Assembly: GCA_910587895.1 (NCBI GenBank)
Contig: CAJUOE010000188.1
Span: 1 to 16,614, forward strand
From: an uncultured Lachnospiraceae bacterium
Lineage (GTDB): Bacteria > Bacillota > Clostridia > Lachnospirales > Lachnospiraceae
DNA length: 16,614 nucleotides
Direction: 5' to 3'
The notes under the pieces are model-generated. The model had not been told where the DNA came from and did not search any database. It saw only the letters and a list, made by a program, of their open reading frames with translations. This document shows positions 1 through 7,041 of this stretch, one piece after another. Position 1 is the first letter of the stretch; the number at the start of each line of letters is the position of its first letter. Made by a program: the position numbers and the translations under genes.

Positions 1-355
1 TGGACAGGATATCGAGGCGGATTTTGAGCAGCTGAAACATACGGGCGGTTACGACCACAACTATGTGCTCAGTGACAAGGCAGGCGAGATGAAGGTTGCG
101 GCCAATGCATATTGTGAAGAGACCGGCATTGCCATGGAAGTATCCACGGACTGCTGCGGCGTTCAGCTCTATGCAGGCAACTTTATTGGAGACCAGACAG
201 GAAAGGGCGGCAAGGCTTATTGCAAACGTTGTGGATTCTGCCTGGAGACACAGTTCTATCCCAACGCTATGAATCAGGAAAATGTTCCGTCGCCCATCGT
301 AAAAGCAGGGGATGTGTTCACCACGAAGACGGTTTACCGTTTCTACGTGAAGTAA
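1..355 (+). CDS. galM: Aldose 1-epimerase (galactose mutarotase), C-terminal part only
   Basis: This is the 3' end of a gene that begins before the window; the frame is open from base 2 to the TAA at 353-355, about 117 codons. The family interconverts alpha and beta anomers of aldoses such as galactose and glucose in the cytoplasm, feeding the Leloir pathway. The visible part carries family hallmarks: G-V-Q-L-Y-A-G-N-F, then G-K-G-G-K-A-Y, then R-C-G-F-C-L-E-T-Q followed by F-Y-P-N-A and a closing V-F-T-T-K-T-V-Y-R-F strand. The glutamate of the E-T-Q motif corresponds to the family's catalytic base. The N-terminal half with the catalytic histidine is off the window. No strong terminator follows. 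Other sugar epimerases of the same fold are possible, but the motif match is good. Confidence 0.9.
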   Translation, partial: GQDIEADFEQLKHTGGYDHNYVLSDKAGEMKVAANAYCEETGIAMEVSTDCCGVQLYAGNFIGDQTGKGGKAYCKRCGFCLETQFYPNAMNQENVPSPIVKAGDVFTTKTVYRFYVK

Positions 356-395
356 TATCCGAGAGGAAGAACTATCGAGCGGTGGGATATTCCGC

Positions 396-424
396 TTGTA
401 GAATTAAAAAGTAGTAAATATATG
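396..424 (+). promoter_or_regulatory. Possible sigma-A promoter for greA
   Basis: TTGTAG (396-401), a 17-base spacer and TATATG (419-424) make a mediocre sigma-A promoter between galM and greA. Transcription would begin near 431, at the left arm of the stem-loop described next. Read from sequence only; the match to consensus is partial. Confidence 0.3.
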
Positions 425-427
425 AGA

Positions 428-474
428 AAAGAGGATATTTCGGAGACTGGAAAAGCTCTGGAAATATCCTCTTT
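428..474 (+). promoter_or_regulatory. Perfect 13-bp stem-loop in the greA leader
   Basis: Bases 428-440 (AAAGAGGATATTT) are the exact reverse complement of 462-474, with a 21-base loop. The stem lies upstream of the preferred greA start. No U-tract follows, so it is a poor terminator for galM. It looks more like a 5'-terminal stem that protects or regulates the greA mRNA. Confidence 0.55.
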
Positions 475-514
475 GCCAGTAAAGCATATGGAAAATAAAA
501 GAATAGAGGGAAAA

Positions 515-1021
515 ATGATGCGGGAACAATTGACCAAAAGCGATGTAAAAAAGATTGAAGAAGAGATTGAATACCGTAAGCTCATAGTGCGCAAACAGGC
601 GATTGAGGCGGTGAAAGAGGCAAGGGCGCACGGGGATTTGAGTGAGAATTTTGAATACCATGCAGCCAAAAAAGATAAGAATAAGAATGAGAGCCGGATA
701 CGTTACCTGGAGCGCATGTTGAAAACAGCGCAAATTGTGTCAGATACCTCCAGGGAGGACGAGGTAGGCATCAATAATACTGTTACCGTGTACTTCGAGG
801 AGGACGATGAGGAACAGGTCTTCCGCTTGGTCACATCTATACGCGGAAATTCTATGAAGAATTTGATCAGTACAGAATCTCCAATCGGAAAAGCAATGTT
901 GGGACATAAAGTTGGAGACCGTATACAGATAAAAGTCAACGAAAATTATAGTTATTATATCGTGATTAAACAAATCCAGAACACATCGGAAGATGAGAAT
1001 GATAAAATCCGGGGATTTTAA
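515..1021 (+). CDS. greA: Transcription elongation factor GreA
   Basis: GreA enters the secondary channel of a backtracked RNA polymerase and stimulates cleavage of the transcript 3' end. The 168-residue product has the expected N-terminal antiparallel coiled coil (about residues 5-80) and a C-terminal FKBP-like domain (about 90-160) containing S-P-I-G-K-A-M-L-G-H and V-G-D. The coiled-coil tip reads H-G-D-L-S-E-N, with acidic residues D41 and E44 at the same numbers as in E. coli GreA. This supports the start at 515, where GAGGG lies just upstream. In-frame ATGs at 422 and 488 have weaker ribosome sites, and the first would place a 13-bp hairpin inside the coding region. The gene runs convergently with the XRE gene, with 21 bases between the stops. 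A GreB reading is less likely. Confidence 0.92.
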   Translation: MMREQLTKSDVKKIEEEIEYRKLIVRKQAIEAVKEARAHGDLSENFEYHAAKKDKNKNESRIRYLERMLKTAQIVSDTSREDEVGINNTVTVYFEEDDEEQVFRLVTSIRGNSMKNLISTESPIGKAMLGHKVGDRIQIKVNENYSYYIVIKQIQNTSEDENDKIRGF

Positions 1022-1042
1022 ATCATTTTTCTGATGCAGGGG

Positions 1043-1423
1043 TTAAAACTCACGCGTCAGCCATTCTTTTTCCTGGGAAACAGGAGTGTCCAAATCCTGC
1101 TCATGGTAAATATGCGCCTGTTTGATCAGATAATTCTGTTCCTGTGGGCCAAGAGAGCGGTAAGTTTCCAGAAGTTCGCCTTCTTTGTCATCGTAACATT
1201 CCAATGTGTAATAAGGGCGGCGAATGTCGGTAACGCCCAGGAGATAATCAGTAGATACCTGAAAATATCCTGCCAGGCTAATCAGGGTATCGTAGTCAGG
1301 TTCCCGACCGCGACGCAGATAGCCGTTTAAGGTGGATGGAGCGATATGTAACTCCAATGCTAACTGTCTTTTTGTGAGATTCCGCTCCTCCAACAGATTT
1401 TCAAGTCTCGTAGAAAATTTCAT
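1043..1423 (-). CDS. XRE/Cro-CI family HTH transcriptional regulator
   Basis: A 126-residue DNA-binding protein. Residues 5-62 form a typical five-helix XRE domain: L-T-K-R-Q-L-A-L-E-L, then I-A-P-S-T-L-N-G-Y-L-R-R-G-R-E-P-D, then L-I-S-L-A-G-Y-F-Q-V-S-T-D-Y-L-L-G. The remaining half is charged, with L-L-E-T-Y-R-S-L-G-P-Q-E-Q, and has no catalytic motif I recognise; in this kind of regulator it usually serves dimerisation. AGAGGA precedes the ATG by seven bases. It lies downstream of the short-chain dehydrogenase on the same strand, but a 155-base gap suggests its own promoter. An imperfect inverted repeat just upstream may be its autoregulatory operator. Target genes are not evident. Confidence 0.9.
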   Translation of the reverse strand: MKFSTRLENLLEERNLTKRQLALELHIAPSTLNGYLRRGREPDYDTLISLAGYFQVSTDYLLGVTDIRRPYYTLECYDDKEGELLETYRSLGPQEQNYLIKQAHIYHEQDLDTPVSQEKEWLTREF

Positions 1424-1441
1424 ATGCCAGTCCTCTTTTGT

Positions 1442-1480
1442 CGAAATAGTAGATATCCAATATGTTTATTCTACGAAATA
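1442..1480. promoter_or_regulatory. Inverted repeat upstream of the XRE gene (candidate operator)
   Basis: GTAGA (1449-1453) and TCTAC (1470-1474) form inverted half-sites. Each flank carries the same CGAAATA word (1442-1448 and 1474-1480). The site begins 19 bases upstream of the XRE start codon, a usual place for autoregulation by this family. The symmetry is short, so the call is weak. Confidence 0.3.
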
Positions 1481-1578
1481 ATCTGGAAAATATACTGGAA
1501 ATGGCTGAAAAGCATACGAAATTCACAAACGCGAACATATGAAACTGTAAAAAAAGCGTCACATATAAAGACGGTATT

Positions 1579-2313
1579 TTACTGCCATCCACCGTCCAGA
1601 GAAATGATTTGCCCGGTCAGGTATGAAGAGGAATTGACAAGCGACAGGGCGAGACTGGCAACTTCCCCGGCGTTTCCGAATCGACCGGCAGGAATTTCTT
1701 CTTCGAGCGCAGCGCGCTCCTGCTCAGTAAAACATTGGTTCATCTGTGTGTCAATGACGCCGCAGGCAATGGCGTTGACGGAGATATTACTGGGGGCGAG
1801 CTCTTTTGCAAGCGCCTTTGTAAAAGCATTGACGCCGCCTTTGGATGCGGAATACGCTACTTCGCAGGAAGCTCCGGCAATTCCCCACACAGATGAAATG
1901 TTTATGATTTTTCCGTATTTATGGTGAACCATATGGGGAATGGCGCGACGACAACAGCAGAAAACGGAGGTCAGATTTGTGCGGATGATGCGCTCCCACG
2001 TTTCCAGGTCCATATCGGACAGGAGGCCGATATGGGAAATTCCCGCATTGTTTACGAGAACTGTGACATGGCCAAGCTGCTGTTCTATGCACGTAAACAC
2101 CTCCTCCACAAAATTCTCGTCTCCCACATCGCCTGCCAGCGGAAGGCAGGGAACGCGGTATTTGTTTTTCAGTTCTTCTGCAAGTGAAATAAGTTCTGTT
2201 TCCGATTGCCTGCAATTAATGGCAAGCGCATAGCCTGCCCGTGCAAATTCTTCAGCGATGGCGCGGCCGATGCCGCGGGAAGAACCGGTAATAAAAGCAA
2301 CTTCATGTCTCAT
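1579..2313 (-). CDS. Short-chain dehydrogenase/reductase, FabG-like 3-oxoacyl-ACP reductase
   Basis: A 244-residue classical SDR enzyme using NAD(P)H. It shows T-G-S-S-R-G-I-G (residues 9-16, cofactor binding), N-N-A-G (88-91), N113, the catalytic serine region N-I-S-S-V (about 138-142) and the catalytic pair Y154-x-x-x-K158. The C-terminal S-S-Y-L-T-G-Q-I-I-S-L-D-G-G is typical of FabG-like proteins. Known FabG reduces beta-ketoacyl-ACP in fatty-acid synthesis. This copy stands alone, without other fab genes, so a different keto substrate is quite possible. The start at 2313 is chosen because AAAGGAG lies nine bases upstream; a longer reading from 2355 lacks a ribosome site and would overlap the promoter. 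It is transcribed divergently from hpf. Confidence 0.88.
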   Translation of the reverse strand: MRHEVAFITGSSRGIGRAIAEEFARAGYALAINCRQSETELISLAEELKNKYRVPCLPLAGDVGDENFVEEVFTCIEQQLGHVTVLVNNAGISHIGLLSDMDLETWERIIRTNLTSVFCCCRRAIPHMVHHKYGKIINISSVWGIAGASCEVAYSASKGGVNAFTKALAKELAPSNISVNAIACGVIDTQMNQCFTEQERAALEEEIPAGRFGNAGEVASLALSLVNSSSYLTGQIISLDGGWQ

Positions 2314-2339
2314 AGGGGCGTTCTCCTTTCGATAACGAT

Positions 2340-2368
2340 ATGGTAGACCCTGCATTTCAAAATGTCAA
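2340..2368 (-). promoter_or_regulatory. Sigma-A promoter for the SDR gene
   Basis: On the minus strand there is a consensus -35 TTGACA (complement of 2363-2368), a 17-base spacer and a -10 TACCAT (complement of 2340-2345). It sits about 27 bases before the SDR start codon. Confidence 0.6.
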
Positions 2369-2374
2369 GAAATC

Positions 2375-2403
2375 TTGCGGATTTGTTGCAGGTGTGTTAA
2401 AAT
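2375..2403 (+). promoter_or_regulatory. Sigma-A promoter for hpf
   Basis: TTGCGG (2375-2380), a 17-base spacer and TAAAAT (2398-2403). The predicted start near 2410 gives a leader of about 30 bases. Its -35 box lies only six bases from the -35 box of the divergent SDR promoter. Confidence 0.6.
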
Positions 2404-2439
2404 AGATGTATAAATTTAACAGCAAAGGAGTTGGACATC

Positions 2440-2967
2440 ATGCGCATCACAATCAGTGGAAAGAATATTGAGATAACAGAAGGATTAAGGAATGCAGTTG
2501 AAGAGAAGTTATCCAAATTAGAGAGGTATTTCACTCCTGAGACCGATATTGTTGTAACGTTAAGCGTAGAGAAAGAACGACAGAAGATAGAAGTTACAAT
2601 TCCGGTAAAAGGAAATATTATCCGTTCCGAGCAGGTAAGCAATGATATGTATGTTTCGATAGACCTGGTAGAGGAGGTTATCGAGCGGCAGTTGAAGAAA
2701 TACAAGAACAAGATTATAGACCAGAAACAGTCTGCGCCGAACTTTCAGAAGGAATACATTGACAAAGAGGTGGAAGAAGACGAGGACGTCAAGATTATCC
2801 GTACCAAGCGTTTTGACATCAAGCCCATGTATCCGGAAGACGCCTGCGTGCAGATGGAGCTTTTGGGACATAACTTTTTCGTATTTAAGAATGCCGAGAC
2901 GGAAGAAGTCAATGTTGTTTATAAGAGAAAAGGAAATACTTACGGCCTGATTGAGCCGGAAGTATAA
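2440..2967 (+). CDS. hpf: Ribosome hibernation promoting factor, long form (HPF/YfiA)
   Basis: Long HPF binds the decoding region of the 30S subunit and pairs two ribosomes into inactive 100S dimers in starved cells. The 175-residue length fits the long form. The N-terminal ribosome-binding domain is at about 1-100 (M-R-I-T-I-S-G-K-N-I-E-I-T-E, with basic helices around L-S-K-L-E-R-Y-F). A charged linker follows at about 100-118, and the C-terminal dimerisation domain at about 119-175 starts I-I-R-T-K-R-F-D-I-K-P-M and includes M-E-L-L-G-H-N-F-F-V-F. AAGGAG ends nine bases before the chosen ATG; a TTG three codons upstream is less likely. The gene is single, with its own promoter and a strong terminator. 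Such genes are usually induced by stress or stationary phase, but no dedicated sigma-factor box was recognised here. Confidence 0.95.
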   Translation: MRITISGKNIEITEGLRNAVEEKLSKLERYFTPETDIVVTLSVEKERQKIEVTIPVKGNIIRSEQVSNDMYVSIDLVEEVIERQLKKYKNKIIDQKQSAPNFQKEYIDKEVEEDEDVKIIRTKRFDIKPMYPEDACVQMELLGHNFFVFKNAETEEVNVVYKRKGNTYGLIEPEV

Positions 2968-2983
2968 GAAAATGAAGGACAGG

Positions 2984-3013
2984 CCCCCATCTTCGGATGG
3001 GGGTAATTTTTTT
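2984..3013 (+). terminator. Rho-independent terminator of hpf
   Basis: An 8-bp stem CCCCCATC / GATGGGGG closes a TTCG tetraloop (2984-3003) and is followed by TAATTTTTTT. This is a near-ideal intrinsic terminator 16 bases after the hpf stop codon. Confidence 0.97.
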
Positions 3014-3023
3014 GTTGCAGTTC

Positions 3024-3052
3024 TTGCCACGCACCATAAAATAGTATAAGAT
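3024..3052 (+). promoter_or_regulatory. Probable promoter for ddl-murF
   Basis: TTGCCA (3024-3029) with a 17-base spacer and TAAGAT (3047-3052); an overlapping TATAAG (3045-3050) gives a 15-base spacer. The position, after the hpf terminator and about 65 bases before the ddl start, suits a ddl-murF promoter. Confidence 0.45.
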
Positions 3053-3123
3053 ATTTTTGATTGAAACTGTCAGGAAAAGCTGTGCAATGGTGGCATGGAT
3101 TAGATTAGAAGGAGGATTTTCGG

Positions 3124-4176
3124 ATGAATATTGTAGTTTTGGCGGGGGGATTGAGCACGGAACGGGACGTATCGTTTGCAACAGGGAGCAATGTGGCGGA
3201 AGCCTTGCGTAAAAACGGGCATCAGGTGATTCTGCTCGACGTCTTTATGGGATATGGGGACAGTGAAAGGGATTTGACCGGTGTGTTTGAGCGTTCCCGC
3301 GAGGCCAGCGTTTCAGTGTCCGGGATCACGGAGGACGCCCCGAATCTTGCGGAGGTCAAAAAAAGCCGCAAGGACCAGAGCGACTGTTTCTTTGGACCAA
3401 ATGTGATTGCGATGTGCCAAATGGCAGATATAGTTTTTCTTGCGCTCCATGGAGAGAATGGGGAAAATGGAAAAGTCCAGGCGACGTTCGATTTATATGG
3501 CATTAAATATACGGGAACCGGTTATCTTGGTAGTGCGCTTGCGATGGATAAGGGCTTGTCAAAACGGCTGTTTGCCGCAAATGGAATTCCGACCCCGGCT
3601 GGCATTTCCATGAAAAAAGAAGAGTGCCAATGGGAGTTTGCTAAGACCGGGCTTACGTTTCCATGTGTGGTCAAACCTTGCTGCGGCGGTTCCAGCATTG
3701 GCGTTTCCATTGTGAAAAACGAGGAAGAATACCGAAAAGCATTGGAAGAAGCATTCCGCTGGGAACAGGAGGTTGTGGTTGAAGAGTACATCCAAGGCAG
3801 GGAATTTTCTGTTGGCGTGATGGATTCCCGGGCGCTTCCGGTGATTGAAATTGCACCGATTGAAGGATTTTATGATTATAAGAATAAATATGCGGCTGGC
3901 AGTGCCGTGGAGACCTGCCCAGCGGAGATTTCTGCGGAAATTACCGCGCGGATGCAGCGGTGCGCCGAGGATGTGGCAAAAGTCCTGGGACTGAATACCT
4001 ATTCCCGGATGGATTTTCTGCTGGATAATGAAAATCATATCTATTGCCTGGAGGCGAACACGCTTCCCGGTATGACGTCAACCAGCCTGATTCCGCAGGA
4101 GGCAAAGGCAATCGGGATCAATTTTGAACAGCTTTGTGAGAAGATTGTCCAGATTTCCCTCAGGAAATATCAATGA
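3124..4176 (+). CDS. ddl: D-alanine--D-alanine ligase
   Basis: This ATP-grasp enzyme joins two D-alanines to make the dipeptide that MurF, encoded next, adds to the peptidoglycan precursor. The 350-residue product has the N-terminal G-G-L-S-T-E-R-D-V-S (catalytic-type E13), L-H-G-E-N-G-E-N-G-K-V-Q (substrate-binding region), the ATP-grasp stretch V-V-K-P-C-C-G-G-S-S-I-G-V-S and the end signature E-A-N-T-L-P-G-M-T. The omega-loop reads F-Y-D-Y-K-N-K-Y with Y256. The corresponding position is Tyr in D-Ala-D-Ala ligases and Phe in D-Ala-D-Lac ligases, so vancomycin-type specificity is not indicated. A longer segment at about residues 45-90 than in E. coli DdlB explains the extra length. AGGAGG precedes the ATG. 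MurF follows after 41 bases, probably in the same transcript. Confidence 0.95.
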   Translation: MNIVVLAGGLSTERDVSFATGSNVAEALRKNGHQVILLDVFMGYGDSERDLTGVFERSREASVSVSGITEDAPNLAEVKKSRKDQSDCFFGPNVIAMCQMADIVFLALHGENGENGKVQATFDLYGIKYTGTGYLGSALAMDKGLSKRLFAANGIPTPAGISMKKEECQWEFAKTGLTFPCVVKPCCGGSSIGVSIVKNEEEYRKALEEAFRWEQEVVVEEYIQGREFSVGVMDSRALPVIEIAPIEGFYDYKNKYAAGSAVETCPAEISAEITARMQRCAEDVAKVLGLNTYSRMDFLLDNENHIYCLEANTLPGMTSTSLIPQEAKAIGINFEQLCEKIVQISLRKYQ

Positions 4177-4217
4177 CCATGATAACAGTGTGAAAAGAGA
4201 GTAAAACGGAGGATGCC

Positions 4218-5612
4218 ATGAGAGAGATGACATTGGAACAGATCGCGAAGGCCTGTCATGGGACGTACGTGGGCGATTTGGATAATATGCAGGTGGAAAT
4301 TAAGGGAGCCGTTACGGACAGCCGTAAGGTGGAAGAGGGATTTCTGTTTATTCCGATACAGGGAGCAAGGGTAGACGGACATGATTTTATTCCTCAGGTG
4401 GCCGCGCAGGGAGCGGCAGCCGTATTGTCCGAAAAGGATCTTGAAAGTTGCGCGGTGCCTTATATCCGGGTGGATTCCAGTGAGCAGGCGTTGAAGGAGA
4501 TTGCCGCGTATTACCGCAGCCAGCTTACGATTCCGGTAATTGGAATTACCGGGAGCGTTGGCAAGACCAGCACCAAAGAGATGATAGCGTCGGTTTTGTC
4601 TGAGAAATACCGTGTGTTGAAGACAGAGAAGAACTTCAATAATGAAATCGGGCTTCCGCTGACATTGCTGCGCATCCGCGAGGAGCATCAGGTTGCGGTT
4701 GTGGAAATGGGGATTTCTGATTTTGGCGAAATGCACCGTCTTGCAAAAATAGCAAAGCCGGATATCTGTGTCATAACCAATATTGGCATCTGCCATCTGG
4801 AAAATTTAAAGAGCAGGGATGGAATACTAAAAGCCAAAAGTGAAATATTCGATTATCTGAAACCGGAGGGGCATATTGTGCTCAACGGGGAGGATGACAA
4901 ACTTGCCACGATTACAGAGGCGGCGGGCGTCCGTCCGGTATTTTATGGTTTTTTGCAGGAAGAAGAAGGCGAAGGAGTTCGCAGGGAAATCTATGCAGAT
5001 GAGATTGTAAACTGTGGGCTGAAAGGTGTAAAAGCCCGGATTCACACGCCGAAGGGAGAATTCCATGTCCATATCCCGATTCCGGGAGAGCACAACCTCT
5101 ATAATGCCATGGCAGCCACGGCCACAGGTTTGTATCTTGACATGGATCTGCCTCAGATTCAGGCAGGGATTGAACATGTGGAGACGATTGGCGGGCGCAG
5201 CAACCTCATGGAAATTGGCAACATGATGGTGATTGACGACTGCTACAATGCAAATCCGGTATCCATGCGGGCATCCCTGGACGTCCTGCATTATGGCCTG
5301 GGGCGTACCATTGCCGTGCTTGGAGATATGGGAGAGCTTGGGGAAAATGAAAAACATCTGCACTACGGCGTAGGCGCTTACGCAGCCCAAAAGCAGATTG
5401 ACGCGCTGTTCTGTGCCGGAACGCTTTCAAAGGAAATAGCGCAGGGCGCAAAAGACGGGGGCCTTCGCCAGGTATTTTACGATGAGACCCGGGAGGAAAT
5501 GACAGCGCGCCTGCTTTCTTACCTGAAGGAGGGGGATACGGTTCTGGTAAAAGCATCCCATTTTATGGAGTATCCGGAAGTGGTCAAGGCGATTCAGGAA
5601 AAATTCATATAA
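4218..5612 (+). CDS. murF: UDP-N-acetylmuramoyl-tripeptide--D-alanyl-D-alanine ligase
   Basis: MurF performs the last cytoplasmic step of the stem peptide: it adds D-Ala-D-Ala to UDP-MurNAc-tripeptide using ATP. The 464 residues show the N-terminal substrate domain with T-D-S-R (33-36), the ATP-binding P-loop G-S-V-G-K-T-S-T (112-119), N-F-N-N-E-I-G-L-P-L-T-L, the A-K-S-E-I lysine expected to be carbamylated in Mur ligases, G-E-H-N-L-Y-N-A and D-D-C-Y-N-A-N-P. A C-terminal ligase domain follows. GGAGG lies five bases before the ATG. Pairing with ddl supplies substrate and enzyme together. Its stop is 12 bases from that of the convergent acyltransferase; a short AGCGC/GCGCT repeat there is too weak to call a terminator. 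Confidence 0.95.
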   Translation: MREMTLEQIAKACHGTYVGDLDNMQVEIKGAVTDSRKVEEGFLFIPIQGARVDGHDFIPQVAAQGAAAVLSEKDLESCAVPYIRVDSSEQALKEIAAYYRSQLTIPVIGITGSVGKTSTKEMIASVLSEKYRVLKTEKNFNNEIGLPLTLLRIREEHQVAVVEMGISDFGEMHRLAKIAKPDICVITNIGICHLENLKSRDGILKAKSEIFDYLKPEGHIVLNGEDDKLATITEAAGVRPVFYGFLQEEEGEGVRREIYADEIVNCGLKGVKARIHTPKGEFHVHIPIPGEHNLYNAMAATATGLYLDMDLPQIQAGIEHVETIGGRSNLMEIGNMMVIDDCYNANPVSMRASLDVLHYGLGRTIAVLGDMGELGENEKHLHYGVGAYAAQKQIDALFCAGTLSKEIAQGAKDGGLRQVFYDETREEMTARLLSYLKEGDTVLVKASHFMEYPEVVKAIQEKFI

Positions 5613-5624
5613 GCGCCTATGCCG

Positions 5625-6368
5625 TTATTGCGCTATCATGGTTTCGTGCTGTTTCAGCATTTCGGCGATTTTCGCCTGTGTGTAAGCGCCGGAGAACTTT
5701 CGCTGTTCCTTGTCTAAATCCTTTAAATAAATCGGCTCGCCGTATTCTACAATCACCTTGCATTTGCGCATGAAGGGCATATGGCTTTCCCAGATATTCT
5801 GGCTGTTCGTGATGGCGATTGGAATAATCGGACAGCCGGTTTTTTCTGCAATTTTCAGGCTGCCTTCCTTAAAAGGCAGCAGCCCGTCTTCTGGGTGCGT
5901 ATTTCTCGTACCTTCCGGAAAGATGCAGATGGAAATTCCTTTTTTGATGTATTCGATTCCCGTAAGGATGGTTTTCAGGCCGGCTTTTATGTTCGAGCGA
6001 TCCAGAAACAGGCAGTAGAGGCGTTTCATCCAGACGGACAACAGCGGTACCTTCTCCAGAATATCTTTGGAGATATAGCCGGTGAGGTTTTGGCAGCGGG
6101 AATAGGTGATAATAATGTCAAAATAACTCTGGTGGTTGGGGACATATAGCACCGCCTCGTCTTTGGGAATACGCTCTTCGCCAATAATCACAGTCTTGGT
6201 TCCTGCGAGGAACAAGACTACGCGAAATGCCCATTGGACAATGCGCAGGCTGCTGATGTCCGCTGCCCGCCGGTTAAATTTCTCAAAAATCCATTCAAAA
6301 ATCATGATCGGAATTGATAAAATCAGGAAACAAATCAGAAAAAGTGAAACCAGAATCAGTCGTATCAT
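5625..6368 (-). CDS. plsC: 1-acyl-sn-glycerol-3-phosphate acyltransferase (PlsC family)
   Basis: The family acylates lysophosphatidic acid to phosphatidic acid at the inner face of the membrane, a core phospholipid step. The 247-residue protein begins with a hydrophobic membrane segment (about 3-26), then has the catalytic N-H-x4-D box with H79 and D84 (N-H-Q-S-Y-F-D), the glycerol-phosphate binding F-P-E-G-T-R (150-155), and P-I-I-P-I-A-I before a basic C-terminus. The start at 6368 is preferred because AGAGG lies just upstream. An in-frame ATG nine codons earlier (6395) would sit almost on the predicted transcription start and lacks a ribosome site. The gene is transcribed alone, divergently from the lipoprotein gene. 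Related acyltransferases with other lysolipid substrates cannot be excluded. Confidence 0.9.
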   Translation of the reverse strand: MIRLILVSLFLICFLILSIPIMIFEWIFEKFNRRAADISSLRIVQWAFRVVLFLAGTKTVIIGEERIPKDEAVLYVPNHQSYFDIIITYSRCQNLTGYISKDILEKVPLLSVWMKRLYCLFLDRSNIKAGLKTILTGIEYIKKGISICIFPEGTRNTHPEDGLLPFKEGSLKIAEKTGCPIIPIAITNSQNIWESHMPFMRKCKVIVEYGEPIYLKDLDKEQRKFSGAYTQAKIAEMLKQHETMIAQ

Positions 6369-6397
6369 GTCTTTTACCTCTTTTGCTTTTTGCATCT

Positions 6398-6426
6398 ATT
6401 ATACAAAGGTATTTTGGAAAATACAA
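6398..6426 (-). promoter_or_regulatory. Sigma-A promoter for the plsC-type gene
   Basis: On the minus strand: TTGTAT (complement of 6421-6426), a 17-base spacer and a perfect TATAAT (complement of 6398-6403). It predicts a start around 6391, which argues for translation from 6368 and not 6395. Confidence 0.65.
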
Positions 6427-6491
6427 TCATAAATGTGAGAAAAAGCTGATACAATATGGAAAGAATGTATAAAAAGCATAAGGAGCTTTGC

Positions 6492-6923
6492 ATGAAAAAG
6501 AAATTATTTCCAAAAAAACAATGGGTAACAGGGATATTGGCTGTGGTATGGATGGTGGTATTTCTGGCGGGATGTGGGTTGGAAAAAACGGACAATCGGA
6601 AACTGGACGATTTGGCCTACACGATTCTGGAGGATAAGGAAGTACCGCAGGAATTTCTTGCTGTCATAGAAGAACGGAAGGAGCAGATATTTAAACTGAC
6701 CTATACAGATGAGGAAAATCTGTACATAGCCGTGGGGTACGGCGTTCAGCAGACCGGAGGTTACAGCATTTCCATCAATGCATGTTACCATACGCAAAAT
6801 GCGATTTACTTTGATACGACGCTGATTGGCCCGTCCAAAGGAGAGCAGGTAAATGACGCCAAATCTTATCCATATTTGGTAATTAAGACAAAAAATCTCG
6901 AAAAAAATGTTGTTTTTGAGTAG
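6492..6923 (+). CDS. Small lipoprotein with a PrcB-like C-terminal domain
   Basis: A 143-residue secreted lipoprotein. After K-K-K and a hydrophobic stretch comes a lipobox L25-A26-G27-C28, so the mature protein should be anchored at C28 on the outer face of the membrane. The C-terminal half, with V-G-Y-G, G-G-Y-S-I-S-I and S-Y-P-Y-L-V-I-K-T, resembles the C-terminal domain of PrcB, a protease-complex subunit family; this assignment is from motif memory. AGGAG lies six bases before the chosen ATG; an in-frame ATG at 6456 has no ribosome site and directly follows a TACAAT -10-like box (6450-6455). No protease gene is adjacent, so any partner is encoded elsewhere. The actual role is unknown. 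Confidence 0.8.
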   Translation: MKKKLFPKKQWVTGILAVVWMVVFLAGCGLEKTDNRKLDDLAYTILEDKEVPQEFLAVIEERKEQIFKLTYTDEENLYIAVGYGVQQTGGYSISINACYHTQNAIYFDTTLIGPSKGEQVNDAKSYPYLVIKTKNLEKNVVFE

Positions 6924-7041
6924 AATGACAATAGGAATTTAAGAATAGTTATGCTACAATGTATTGGGTCAGGCACAGAAGATGGAAATGGTCATAATAT
7001 ATATAAAAGTTGAATTTCCCTATTTTGTGAAATATATGAGA

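Noticed and set aside
428..474. Stem-loop after galM considered as a terminator
   Set aside because: The stem is A/T-rich and only three T residues end the right arm, with GCC following; it does not fit an intrinsic terminator on the plus strand.
3124..4176. Possibility that ddl is a D-Ala-D-Lac (vancomycin-resistance type) ligase
   Set aside because: The omega-loop has Tyr at position 256 (N-K-Y), the D-Ala-D-Ala type, and no van genes are nearby.
4170..4796. 208-codon minus-strand frame opposite murF
   Set aside because: It overlaps the P-loop region of an unmistakable murF, and no motif or ribosome site is visible.
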